Origin: Skeletonema tropicum
Lineage: Eukaryota > Bacillariophyta > Thalassiosirophyceae > Thalassiosirales > Thalassiosiraceae
Direction of reading: 5' to 3'
Assembly: GCA_037178625.1 (NCBI GenBank)
Contig: CM074128.1
Span: 3,534,001-3,598,000, forward strand
DNA: 64,000 nt
The notes under the pieces were generated by a model. The model was not told where the DNA came from. It saw only the letters and a list, made by a program, of their open reading frames with translations, and ran no database searches. Position numbers and translations under genes: made by a program. Shown piece by piece: positions 1 to 9,096 of this stretch; within the stretch, counting starts at the first letter, position 1, and every line of letters starts with the position of its first letter.

Positions 1-799
1 CCTTATTGACAGATGTTGAATTGGAAGTACTTGATGCAGTCAGAGCCATCATTTCTTGTGCACGTAAAGATTGTATCACCGGGAGCAAATATGATAATGT
101 TTTTCCAGAACCCGTTGCAGCAGCAAAGGCAACGCTACGCACAGGAGGAATGGCTGAAAATTGTTGCTTTGAAGAATTTTTATCTGGAGAAGAAACATCA
201 ACATCAAAAGATGAAGAGGAGGACGAAGAACTCTTTGTCGACTTATTCTTGATATTCTCAATCGACGCCATACGATCTTTGCATCCTGATAAGATTTCCG
301 GAATGGCCATCTTTTGCACAGGAGTTGGTCCTTCTATCAATCCCAGACCTCCCTCTGACACATCCAGAGTTACTCCGTTAACGAGATCCTCGAGCAAACC
401 CAATTTAGACCACTCCAACGCACCATCTAACATGGCCCCTTCAGCAGTCAGTGTCACTGGCATCGAATCATCAAATGATGAACGAGGCGCCTGGAATGGA
501 AAAGAAGATTTGGCCGAAGAATTCTTCGTTTTGCTTGGTGGTGCTGGAACCGATGCTGTTGTTGAGTAAGGGAGCGAAGAAGATGCCCAATCGTCACCGC
601 CATCATTGTCGGCCCAAGAACTTTGAAATATAGCACTAGTAGCACCACGCCCATTTTGAACTCGTGTAATTGTAGTCCCAATAAACGATACACCACCTCT
701 CTGAGCACGTGATGTTGCTTGGAGTTGCAATCGTCTCGCGGCAAATGATAGGGTTGGCACTATCATGATGGCGTGAAGTATTATGCTTTGTTTAATCAT
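1..799 (-). CDS. DEAD-box RNA helicase, N-terminal part (runs off left edge)
   Basis: I translated the minus strand from 799 to the window edge; it stays open. ATG at 799 is the first ATG after an in-frame stop. The product begins MIKQSIILHAIMIVPTLSFA, a hydrophobic presequence, so organellar or secretory targeting is possible; a second ATG at 766 would shorten it. Around residue 165 comes a Q-motif-like stretch (EGPTPVQKMAIPEIL), and near residue 230 the Walker A motif AATGSGKT followed by LSYLLPVIQSL. This order is diagnostic of DEAD-box ATP-dependent RNA helicases, which unwind short RNA duplexes. Between the two motifs lies an unusually long serine-rich, charged insert of about 50 residues. 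The DEAD and SAT motifs would lie beyond the window. Family is confident; subfamily and compartment are not. Confidence 0.85.
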   Translation of the reverse strand, partial: MIKQSIILHAIMIVPTLSFAARRLQLQATSRAQRGGVSFIGTTITRVQNGRGATSAIFQSSWADNDGGDDWASSSLPYSTTASVPAPPSKTKNSSAKSSFPFQAPRSSFDDSMPVTLTAEGAMLDGALEWSKLGLLEDLVNGVTLDVSEGGLGLIEGPTPVQKMAIPEILSGCKDRMASIENIKNKSTKSSSSSSSSFDVDVSSPDKNSSKQQFSAIPPVRSVAFAAATGSGKTLSYLLPVIQSLRAQEMMALTASSTSNSTSVNK

Positions 800-1156
800 A
801 CTAACAAGGAGCCAAAGACGATTGCTGCTTCTATGAAATCACTCAATCTACCTGCAAGTGGCCGTGAGTTTGTTGCCAACACCAACACGCTTTGTTACTT
901 CTATCACAGAAGAAGTGATGGATGCGTCGTCGAAGCAAGTCAGAATGAAAATAATGAAGTCAAATTTTGATGTGCGGTCGCGAGTGAAAGAGGCAGGAGC
1001 TGTGGAAAACGGGGAGAACGCGGGGGCAACCCAAGCGGGCTAGATAGAGAGCTGGCCATTCGTAAGTCGACGGCATGGATGCTCTGAAGTGATAGAGAGA
1101 ACAAATACACTTCACTTATTGATATTAAACTGGTCTACCGTAGAGCAGTGTAAAAT
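800..1156. other. Intergenic, helicase 5' side and pyruvate kinase 3' side
   Basis: Both flanking genes are on the minus strand. The stretch should contain the helicase promoter and the 3' end of the first pyruvate kinase. I see no convincing ORF, RNA gene or repeat. Confidence 0.5.
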
Positions 1157-2763
1157 TTACGAGATGGTGCAGCCATTAAATTCAGCAGCGTTATCATCCA
1201 AATGAGGAGAAGAGTCTCCATCTTCGGGGGATTGCACATATTCAACCTTAATCTGATTCGTTGAACCGCTTCCGATTTGCGTACCGCAGACAATGACGAC
1301 TGGCTCTCCCGGTGCTGCTACACCTGCAATGCGGCATTCCCTCATCACCTCGGCATTCAGCCTTTCAGGCTCTTCTAGGGAGGTCACAACGTATGCGTAG
1401 CAGCCCTTCAAAGTACCAAAGCATTGACGTGCGACCTGCTGACTCGGAGTGAGTACAGCAATTGGCATACCAGGACGGAATTTGGCGACATGACGAGCGG
1501 TGGTACCCGATGATGAGTAGACAACAATACACTTGGCACCTACATCGACAGCAGTCTTCACAGCAGAGGAAGCCAATGATTCAGACGAAGAAAGCGGATA
1601 CCTCCTCTTCACTGAGTTGCGAACAGACTGATGCATTTCGTCAAAATTCACAGACGACTCAGCTTCACTGCAAGTGCGCACCATGATTTCAACTGCCTGG
1701 CGGAAGTAGCAGCCGTTAGCAGTCTCCCCTGAAAGCATCACAGCATCAGTGCCATCATAGCAGGCGTTGGCAACATCAGAGCACTCAGCACGAGTAGGGC
1801 GAGGATTGTTGATCATAGATTCAAGCATCTGTGTGGCAGTCACAACAGGCTTTCCAGCAATGTTGGCTTCGCGAATCATGTACTTTTGCGCAAGGAAGAC
1901 CTTCTCAGGAGGGATCTCCATACCCAAGTCACCACGAGCAACCATGATACCATCAGTCACTTGTAGGATATCAATATAGTTGTCCATACCTTCTTGGTTC
2001 TCAATCTTTGAAATAATTTTGATGCCACTCCCATTGTTGTCAGCAAGAATTTTACGAATGAATTGCACATCAGATGCCTTACGGACGAATGAAGCAGCAA
2101 TAAAATCAACTTCATACTTAATACCCCAGTTGACAATATCATTGATGTCTTTCTCTGTCAACGTGGGAAGATCAACAACCGACACCAGGGAGATTCATAT
2201 TCTTGCGTTCTCCAATTTTGGCATTGTTCTCAACACGTGTGACAACCTTCTCCAGAAGATTCATCACACGAAATGACAGTTAGGACAAGAGATCCATCTG
2301 CAACAAGAATAGACTGTCCTGGTCCCACAGATGACGCAAGTTTGCTGTAAGAGCATGCAAGTTTCTTGCTATCACCTTTGAAGCTGTAATCAGAAGTTAG
2401 AATGAGCTCTTCTCCCTTGACGAGATTGATAGATTTCGCCCCATCGGCAAAGAATCCAGAACGAATCTCGGGTCCCTTTGTGTCTAGCAACACAGCGACA
2501 TTTTGATTCATGTTCTTGGCAGCCTGCCTCAAACGATCAAGACACGCCTTGTGTCCCTCATGGTCACCGTGGCTGAAGTTGAAACGAGCAACATTCATAC
2601 CGGCCTCGATCAATTGTTCCAACTGAGGAACTTCCCAGCAAGCAGGTCCAAGTGTGCAAATGACCTTGGTACGACGATTTTGTATCATGGTCGGCATCTT
2701 AACGGTATCGATTGTGATGTAGCCGCCGGCTAGCATGGGGAGGTCAGATGTGTTGGAGATCAT
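1157..2763 (-). CDS. Pyruvate kinase, copy 1 (two frame breaks)
   Basis: Catalyses phosphoenolpyruvate + ADP to pyruvate + ATP. Visible family motifs are [14 protein letters not shown] at the N-terminus, [54 protein letters not shown] and [20 protein letters not shown] chose ATG 2763 because MISNTSDLPMLAGG aligns with the start of copy 2 next door, and the start has an AACATGA context; an upstream ATG at 2829 is possible. The frame is broken twice by one extra G, near 2247 and 2180. Dropping both bases gives 1605 nt (534 aa), restores [21 protein letters not shown], and joins the two halves. A C-terminal tail of about 25 acidic and serine residues extends beyond copy 2. No clear targeting peptide is visible, so it is probably cytosolic. 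Divergent from copy 2. Confidence 0.9.
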
Positions 2764-3156
2764 GTTGCTGTGTCTTTGCTTTGCAGTTGTGAGTTGTTTA
2801 CAATATAGAGATGCAAAAGTATCTTTCAAACTTTATGATCCGAGGTCGTCATTGTGATTCGCTGCATTTGCGTTCCAACTTCCAACCTGTGGTGCCGGAG
2901 CACCACGTGCTACTTGGGGTCAAACCTAAATACCCTATGTAATATGTAGATTCTTCGGTTAGTTTTATTACTTAAGCTCATGTACGAAAATGGGTCCACC
3001 ATAACTTCGTGCGTCACTTCATGCGTCCCCAAATCAAATCTCGAGGCAGCAGCACCACCAATCCAAGAAAAATGCTGTTGCTCTCTTCAGGAAAAAGATT
3101 CCCCATGTCGCCATAATTTTCATCATTATCATTCTTACCTACCTCCACTAGTCAAC
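2764..3156. promoter_or_regulatory. Shared divergent promoter region of the two pyruvate kinases
   Basis: These 393 bp separate the start codons of two head-to-head paralogues. They contain an imperfect palindromic cluster at 2891-2910: GGTGC-cgga-GCACC overlaps CACCACGTGC, which includes a CACGTG E-box/G-box core at 2904-2909. A TGCGTCAC element (bZIP/CRE-like) lies near 3010. Regulatory function is inferred from position only. Confidence 0.45.
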
Positions 3157-4777
3157 ATGCAATCTCAAAGCGCCTCCGGACCCGAATTGCGTGGATCTAA
3201 CATCACCCTTGCTCGTGTCAAGGCATCCACCGATGTATCCACCCGCAAAACCAAGATTGTCTGTACTCTTGGACCTGCTTGCTGGGAAGTTTCTCAGTTG
3301 GAACAATTGATCGAGGCCGGTATGAATGTTGCTCGTTTCAACTTCAGTCACGGTGACCATGCAGGACACAAGGCATGCCTTGATCGTTTAAGGCAGGCTG
3401 CCAAGAACAAGAACAGACATGTCGGTAAGTTTAGATTTTGTTTACAATTCAATGCATCTACAAATGCACAACATGTGCTCATAACATATCTTGCAATGTT
3501 TTAAAACAATAGGTGTTCTTCTTGACACAAAGGGACCCGAGATTCGTTCTGGATTCTTCGCCAACGACGCAAAGAAGATCTCTCTCGCCAAGGGTGAAAG
3601 CCTCACTCTTACCGCCGACTACAACTTCAAGGGTGATAGCAAGAAGTTGGCTTGCTCCTACCCCCAGCTTGCCACCTCTGTCAAGCCTGGTCAACCTATC
3701 CTTGTTGCCGATGGAAGTCTTGTTCTTACTGTTTTGAGTTGCCATCCCGCTGAAGGTGAAGTTATTTGCCGTGTCGAAAATGACTGCTCTATCGGTGAGC
3801 GTAAGAACATGAATCTTCCTGGAGTTATTGTTGAATTGCCTACTTTGACTGAGAAGGACATTGATGATATTGTCAACTGGGGTATCAAGAACGAAGTCGA
3901 TTACATTGCTGCTTCATTCGTCCGTAAGGCCTCGGATGTCCACCAGATTCGTCAAATCCTCGGAGATATGGATGGAAAGATTAAGATTTACTGCAAAATT
4001 GAGAATCAAGAGGGTATGGAGAACTATTCAGACATTCTTGCCGCCACTGACTGGTATCATGGTTGCTCGTGGTGACTTGGGTATGGAGATCCCTCCTGAG
4101 AAGGTCTTCCTTGCCCAGAAGATGATGATTCGTGAGGCAAACATTGCTGGAAAGCCTGTCATTACCGCAACACAGATGCTTGAATCTATGATTACCAATC
4201 CTCGTCCTACTCGTGCTGAGTGCTCTGATGTTGCCAACGCCGTACTTGACGGAACTGACTGCGTGATGCTTTCAGGAGAGACCGCCAACGGAGAGCACCC
4301 CGTTGCTAGCTGTTTCCATCATGGCCAGAACTTGTGTCGAGGCCGAGTCTGCTATCAACTTCGATTCTCTTTACCAAGCTGTCCGTAACTCTACTTTGAA
4401 GAAGTACGGAACACTTTCAACATCAGAATCTATTGCATCATCAGCTGTGAAGACTGCTATTGATATCAACTGCCAAAGCTATCATTGTCATGTCTGAATC
4501 AGGAAACACTGCTCGTCAAATTGCCAAATTCCGTCCTGGTATGCCTGTCAAGGTTATTTGCACAACTGAACAAGTTGCCAACCAATGTTACGGAACTCTT
4601 AAGGGATGCTCTGCTCACACCGTTGAAAACATGGATATGGAAGATGCCATGGTAAATGAAGTTGTTGAGGAACTGAAAGCTTCAGGAAAGGCCACTGCAG
4701 GAGACTCTGTCGTCATTGTACACGGAACTGTTGCTAAGAGTGGTGCTACCAACACAATGAAGATTGAATACGTTTAA
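3157..4777 (+). CDS. Pyruvate kinase, copy 2 (one intron, three frame breaks)
   Basis: Second pyruvate kinase, closely similar to copy 1 across its length. It carries [65 protein letters not shown] and [15 protein letters not shown]. One GT-AG intron spans 3425-3512 and rejoins [13 protein letters not shown]. Single extra T bases at about 4052, 4311 and 4471 break the frame. Each follows a codon ending in C and precedes G (GAC-T-GGT, AGC-T-GTT, AAC-T-GCC). Removing all three gives 1530 coding nt (509 aa) ending in [12 protein letters not shown] 3157 (AACATGC context) was preferred over an upstream in-frame ATG at 2980, whose extension (CVTSCVPKSNLEAAAPPIQE) does not look like part of the protein. 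Likely cytosolic. Confidence 0.9.
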
Positions 4778-5215
4778 AGAGTATACATTGAAAAATTTGC
4801 TAACATTTAACGATAAAGTGCTTTGTAAACTTTTAGCCTGGGAAGATTTTTACTGTAGTTTTGCTGTCGTCTAATTAAGGTACAATACAATATGGTTCCT
4901 ATGTAAGTATTTTACTTCGGCCAACGCCCCGTTGAAAGGATTTATTTACCCTTGCCCGTTGACAGGTGTTGTAAGTAGAGTCTTCCGGAGTTGTTCACGT
5001 GTTCCCAAGAACCGTCTGTACTCGTACGTCAAAAGATCTGCACCCTTGCTTCTCAGCGCCGCAGATCGTAATTTCCCGCAAATAGCCGCAAATGCATCTT
5101 TGCTGCCGGATCCAGTGCTTTACTGCTTCTGCCTGTTGTCACTCTCGGTCTCGAATCCTCAATCACTCTTTCTGATAGCATTGTACGCACTAAGTAGTTT
5201 AAGAACCCTGCAACA
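4778..5215. other. Intergenic between pyruvate kinase and enolase
   Basis: Holds the pyruvate kinase 3' UTR and the enolase promoter; both genes are on the plus strand. It becomes pyrimidine-rich towards the enolase start. No gene or repeat is evident. Confidence 0.5.
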
Positions 5216-6762
5216 ATGATCAGCTCTACTGCCGCCGCTGCCCTCCGTAGGGCTCCTTCTATGGTTTCCAAGAGATCCATGTCTGCCATCACTGGTGTTC
5301 GTGGACGCGAAATCATTGACTCTCGTGGTAACCCTACCGTAGAAGTTGATATCACAACCGCTCAAGGAACTTTCACTGCTTCTGTTCCCTCTGGTGCTTC
5401 CACTGGTGCTTACGAGGCTGTTGAGCTTCGTGACGGTGGATCCAGATACTTGGGAAAGGGTGTCGCTGGAGCCGTCAACAATGTCAACACTGTCCTTGCT
5501 GATGTTGTCAAGGGAATCGATGTTGCCGATCAGCGTGCAGTTGACGATGCCATGTTGAAGGCAGATGGAACCCCTAACAAGGGAAACCTCGGAGCTAACG
5601 CCATTCTTGGTGGTGAGTATATTTTTGCAGCGAAAGGAATACGAAGACGGTCGACATGATATGATATGACACACTGACGGGTCGAAGATGCTGAAAAGAT
5701 ACTTTTTTGTGAACATTTGCTCAGTTTTATGCTAAACGTATCTTTTGTTTCTATTAATCGTTTATGACTGCAGTTTCTCTTGCCGCTAGTAAGGCCGGAG
5801 CCGCTGCCAAGGGAGTTCCTCTCTGGAAGCACTACGCCGATATCGCTGGAAACCCCACCCCTGATGTTCTCCCAGTTCCATGCTTCAATGTCATCAATGG
5901 TGGAGAGCACGCTGGAAACAAGCTTGCATTCCAAGAATTCTTTGTTATCCCAACTGGTGCGGAAACTTTCAGTGAGTCTATGCAAATTGGATGTGAGGTA
6001 TTCCACAACTTGAAGAAGGTTATCAAGTCCAAATTCGGAGGTGATGCTACTCTTATTGGAGATGAGGGTGGATTTGCTCCCCCCTGCGATGTTGAGTCTG
6101 GTTTACAAATGATCATGGAGGCTACTGAGGCTGCTGGTTACCTCGATAAAGTGAGTGTTGGTCTTGATGTTGCTTCATCCGAGTTTAAGGTTGCCGGAAA
6201 GAACCAGTATGATCTTGATTTCAAGACAGATGGAGCTGATAAGGACTCATCACTTTTGCTAAGTGGTGACGAGCTCATTGCCTTCTACAAGGATATGTGC
6301 GCAAAGTACCCCATTGTTACCATTGAGGATCCCTTTGACCAAGATGACTGGGACAACTGGACTAAGTTCTGCAAAGAGGTTGGCAAGGATGTGCAAATTG
6401 TTGGAGACGATCTTACAGTTACCAACCCAGTTAAGATTCAAGAGGCTATTGATCTTGGATCTGCCAACTGCCTTCTTCTTAAGGTCAACCAAATCGGATC
6501 AATCTCTGAATCCATCGATGCTGTCAAGCTTTCTAAGCAAAACGGATGGGGAGTTATGTGCAGTCACAGAAGTGGAGAGACTGAGGACTTCTACATTGCC
6601 GACCTCGCTGTTGGTCTTTGCACAGGAGAAATCAAGACTGGTGCTCCATGCCGTGGAGAACGTACTGCTAAGTACAATCAGCTTCTTCGTATTGAGGAGG
6701 AGCTTGGTGCCGCTGCCAAGTACCCTGGTATGAACTTCCGCAACCCTGGATGGATGGGATAA
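5216..6762 (+). CDS. Enolase with mitochondrial-type presequence
   Basis: Converts 2-phosphoglycerate to phosphoenolpyruvate, the substrate of the neighbouring pyruvate kinases. The enolase core starts at about residue 25 ([21 protein letters not shown]). Downstream are [63 protein letters not shown] and the signature SHRSGETED. One intron, 5613-5773, rejoins [19 protein letters not shown]. The N-terminus [20 protein letters not shown] is Ala/Ser/Arg-rich with no acidic residues, typical of mitochondrial import. This agrees with the known placement of diatom lower glycolysis in mitochondria; localisation here is inferred. The frame is intact throughout, unlike the two adjacent genes. Confidence 0.95.
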
Positions 6763-7088
6763 ACAACTACTTTTCTTAAAGATAAAAGATTTCACAAGAT
6801 ACGTTTGATGCTGTGACGATGGTATAAAATACCCCACAGCTGTTCCCTTTAATAAAAAGTACAAATAAAATAAGAGTTATCATTTCCGTTCAACTCTTAA
6901 ATCTCAATGTACTCCTAAGCAAGATAAAAACAAAGTCATCTCAGCTGTCACTCGCTCGCTCCTTCTCAACTGTCGCATCTTATCTGAGTGCCCATCAGAG
7001 ACGTACTCTAAACTTTCTGTTACTGTTACACTACTACTCTATCTTCCCTATCAGTAAAGACTTGCCACAATCCAACACGAATCTGCTT
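6763..7088. other. Intergenic 3' of enolase
   Basis: AT-rich near the enolase stop (poly-A-like AATAAAAAG at about 6850), then a CT-rich stretch. Nothing else recognisable. Confidence 0.4.
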
Positions 7089-7479
7089 TTAAGCCACCTT
7101 AATGACGCACTTCCCCTTGGAGCGCCCAGACATAAGCTTGTCAACGGCCAACTTGAAATTCTCCAAACTATCCGCTACCGTATCGATAAAGGGTTTAATT
7201 TCTCCACGTTCCAGATAGGATGCCAATTCGCTGAGATCAGATCCTTTTTGTTTCATAAAGATGTACTCCCAACTTCCACCATTCTCTGCAGCTGCACGCT
7301 CTGCGGCGCGATTGCGACTAAGAAACATGAATATGCGGAGAATGTAAGATGGCGATGGATTGCGCTGTCGAATGGCTTCAATGGTGGGTGTACCGCTGAT
7401 GCTGATGATTTTCCCGCCCTTCTTGAGAAGACCGCCCATCTTTGCAGCCTGGTTCATCGTGTCAAAAGCCATGTCGAAC
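7089..7479 (-). pseudogene. Quinone oxidoreductase-like MDR fragment, 5' half missing
   Basis: The minus strand encodes FDMAFDTMNQAAKMGGLLKK, then GGKIISISGTPTIEAIRQRN, ending with a C-terminal KPFIDTVADSLENFKLAVDKLMSGRSKGKCVIKV. This is the C-terminal third of a medium-chain dehydrogenase/reductase of the quinone-oxidoreductase/zeta-crystallin type: the end of the Rossmann fold and the return to the GroES-like domain. The catalytic N-terminal domain and the nucleotide-binding glycine motif are absent. The homology stops abruptly at 7479, exactly where the terminal repeat of the 7480-8806 element begins. Reading further upstream gives element sequence and then a stop at 7542-7544. No N-terminal half is visible on the far side of the element, so this looks like a truncated relic. 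The reading frame that remains is clean, so the loss may be recent. Confidence 0.7.
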
Positions 7480-7927
7480 CAAGGGTAAATAAGCAGGGTT
7501 GGCGTCGTTTTGTTAAATTTCAAAATCAATTTACCATCTCGTTAGAATGCCACACCATTCCCAAAATGCATTGCAAAGGCATCTCAATATTCGCGGAGTG
7601 GGGAGGGACCCATGAAGCGCTGAAATCGAAATCTATCTGTCGAACCGCATGATCTGGGTAAAATTGCGCGAAATCCTTAAGTGTAGAAATCCTTAATTAT
7701 TGCGGGAAGGAATTTTGTTAGGGTTAGTCTTTGTTACATTTTGTTACCCCTGAAGTAAGTTCGAATCGTCACACAAATGTTACAGCGATTCTTTTTGCAT
7801 CCTTTCGTTTGGCTTGATCGAATAAGTAGTAATGCTGCCCGCATAAGCTATGATACGGCTAGGCAATGCTAGAAAAAAGGATTTTATTACATATCTCAAT
7901 ATTTAGTGAGTAGTGAGAAGAATCTGC

Positions 7928-7969
7928 CGCTGACCCCATCGCCTGCCTCTCGCAGGCATGGGGTCAGCG
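7928..7969. repeat. Strong 42-nt hairpin
   Basis: CGCTGACCCCAT, a one-base bulge and GCCTGC pair with GCAGGC and ATGGGGTCAGCG across a five-base loop (CTCTC). This gives an 18-bp stem with one bulge. It lies inside the 7480-8806 element. Function is unknown. Confidence 0.7.
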
Positions 7970-8305
7970 TTCGAAAATCAAGATACCTGTGACTTCCTGA
8001 GGTTGCCGCTCATCGTTCGGCCTCAGCTACGTGCATGCGCCTCTAGAGTACTGCTTTATCTCTCCTCTTTTACTCGCACACGGTGCACCCTAGTCAGCTC
8101 ATCGGTACTCGAATTTAGCGATCTTTCACAAATTCCGACGTAGCACTCCTATGATCCGCAGTGATCCAGAAACGGCATCAAAGTTTCTTAAGTAAAATTG
8201 TCGTTACGACTTTGAGCTCCCCATAATTGAGTCTCGCTCCCTTTCGTTGAGTCTCGGTTGCCCTACTCGATCTCCGTCATTGAAAGCTCAAATTGAACAC
8301 TCAAC

Positions 8306-8640
8306 CATGGCGACGTTGCCGCCGCTGGAATAGACCAAGTTAATAGCCGTAATATGGGCCGAACGGTGGCTGATCGTTACTATGGACTACAACGTTTATG
8401 TTATCGTGCTTGGATCCAGCAGAAACGCTCGATGGGGCGTTCAATAAGCACTGTTCTGTGACCGGCGCTCGCCGGACGTGACCGTATAATATTGCCTCCA
8501 TACTGCCTTCTCTCAGGGGATTTGGCAGCGGCGAGGGCTTCAGCACCAACATAATAATCCATAGTAACGATCAGCCACCAATCGTCCCATATTACGGCGA
8601 TTGACTTGGTCTACTATTCCAGCGGCGGCAACGCTGACAT
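8306..8640. repeat. Inverted repeat, ~85-bp arms, inside the element
   Basis: 8306-8390 and the reverse complement of about 8551-8640 share GTTGCCGCCGCTGGAATAG, then CCGTAATATGGG, then GGTGGCTGATCGTTACTATG. A few substitutions and a 3-bp indel separate the arms, with a spacer of about 160 bp. It resembles a fold-back or nested MITE. Confidence 0.75.
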
Positions 8641-9096
8641 GGCCGTGCCTTGATCGGCGTGGTGCGTGCGTTGCTGATCATCATGATCGGACCGGCACTG
8701 GCTTTCTCGATCGAACTTGCTGACGAGACGGTAACGGTACTCAGCTTTTTTACTAGGTAAAATTTCGGCGGGAACTGTCGTCGCCAACCCTGCTTATTTA
8801 CCCTTGAATGCATGTCCTACAACTTCGCACGTGTTCTCTCCTCGCTCATGGTGGTGATGTGAGATTGTTGATGCTCCTTTCGCATCTCGCTTACGTTTCT
8901 TCTCAAGCTTCTCGCTTCTGCGATAAGATCCTTCTTGATGATTGCTTGATTGACCTTCGTCGCTAGCAAGATTTTTTTATCTCGCCCGCATGCATCCGTG
9001 CGTGGCCGCTCGTTAAGTAGCTGGACATCATTCAATCACTTCAATTTAGGCAGCAACAATCAATTATTAAACCACGGTGAGAAGTAGGTTAGTAAA

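Larger units (their letters stand above)
7480..8806. mobile_element. 1.33-kb element with 25-bp terminal inverted repeats
   Basis: The sequence CAAGGGTAAATAAGCAGGGT followed by TGGCG at 7480-7504 is repeated as its exact reverse complement at 8782-8806. Terminal inverted repeats with the left end cutting a gene indicate a DNA transposon-like insertion. I found no matching target-site duplication and no transposase ORF, so it is non-autonomous or decayed. It contains a 42-nt hairpin and an 85-bp fold-back repeat, listed separately. The superfamily is unknown. Confidence 0.65.

Noticed and set aside
6..569. Plus-strand open frame of 187 aa at the left edge
   Set aside because: It is the antisense of the helicase: the minus strand gives recognisable Q and Walker A motifs, the plus strand nothing.
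7718..7727. Telomere-like TTAGGGTTAG
   Set aside because: Only ten bases, not repeated, inside a transposon-like element.
7760..7780. tRNA T-loop-like GTTCGAATC
   Set aside because: No acceptor stem, D-arm or anticodon arm can be folded around it.
8817..9035. Minus-strand 72-codon open frame upstream of ACS
   Set aside because: No ATG at its 5' end, no family match, and it overlaps the ACS promoter; could be an exon but unsupported.
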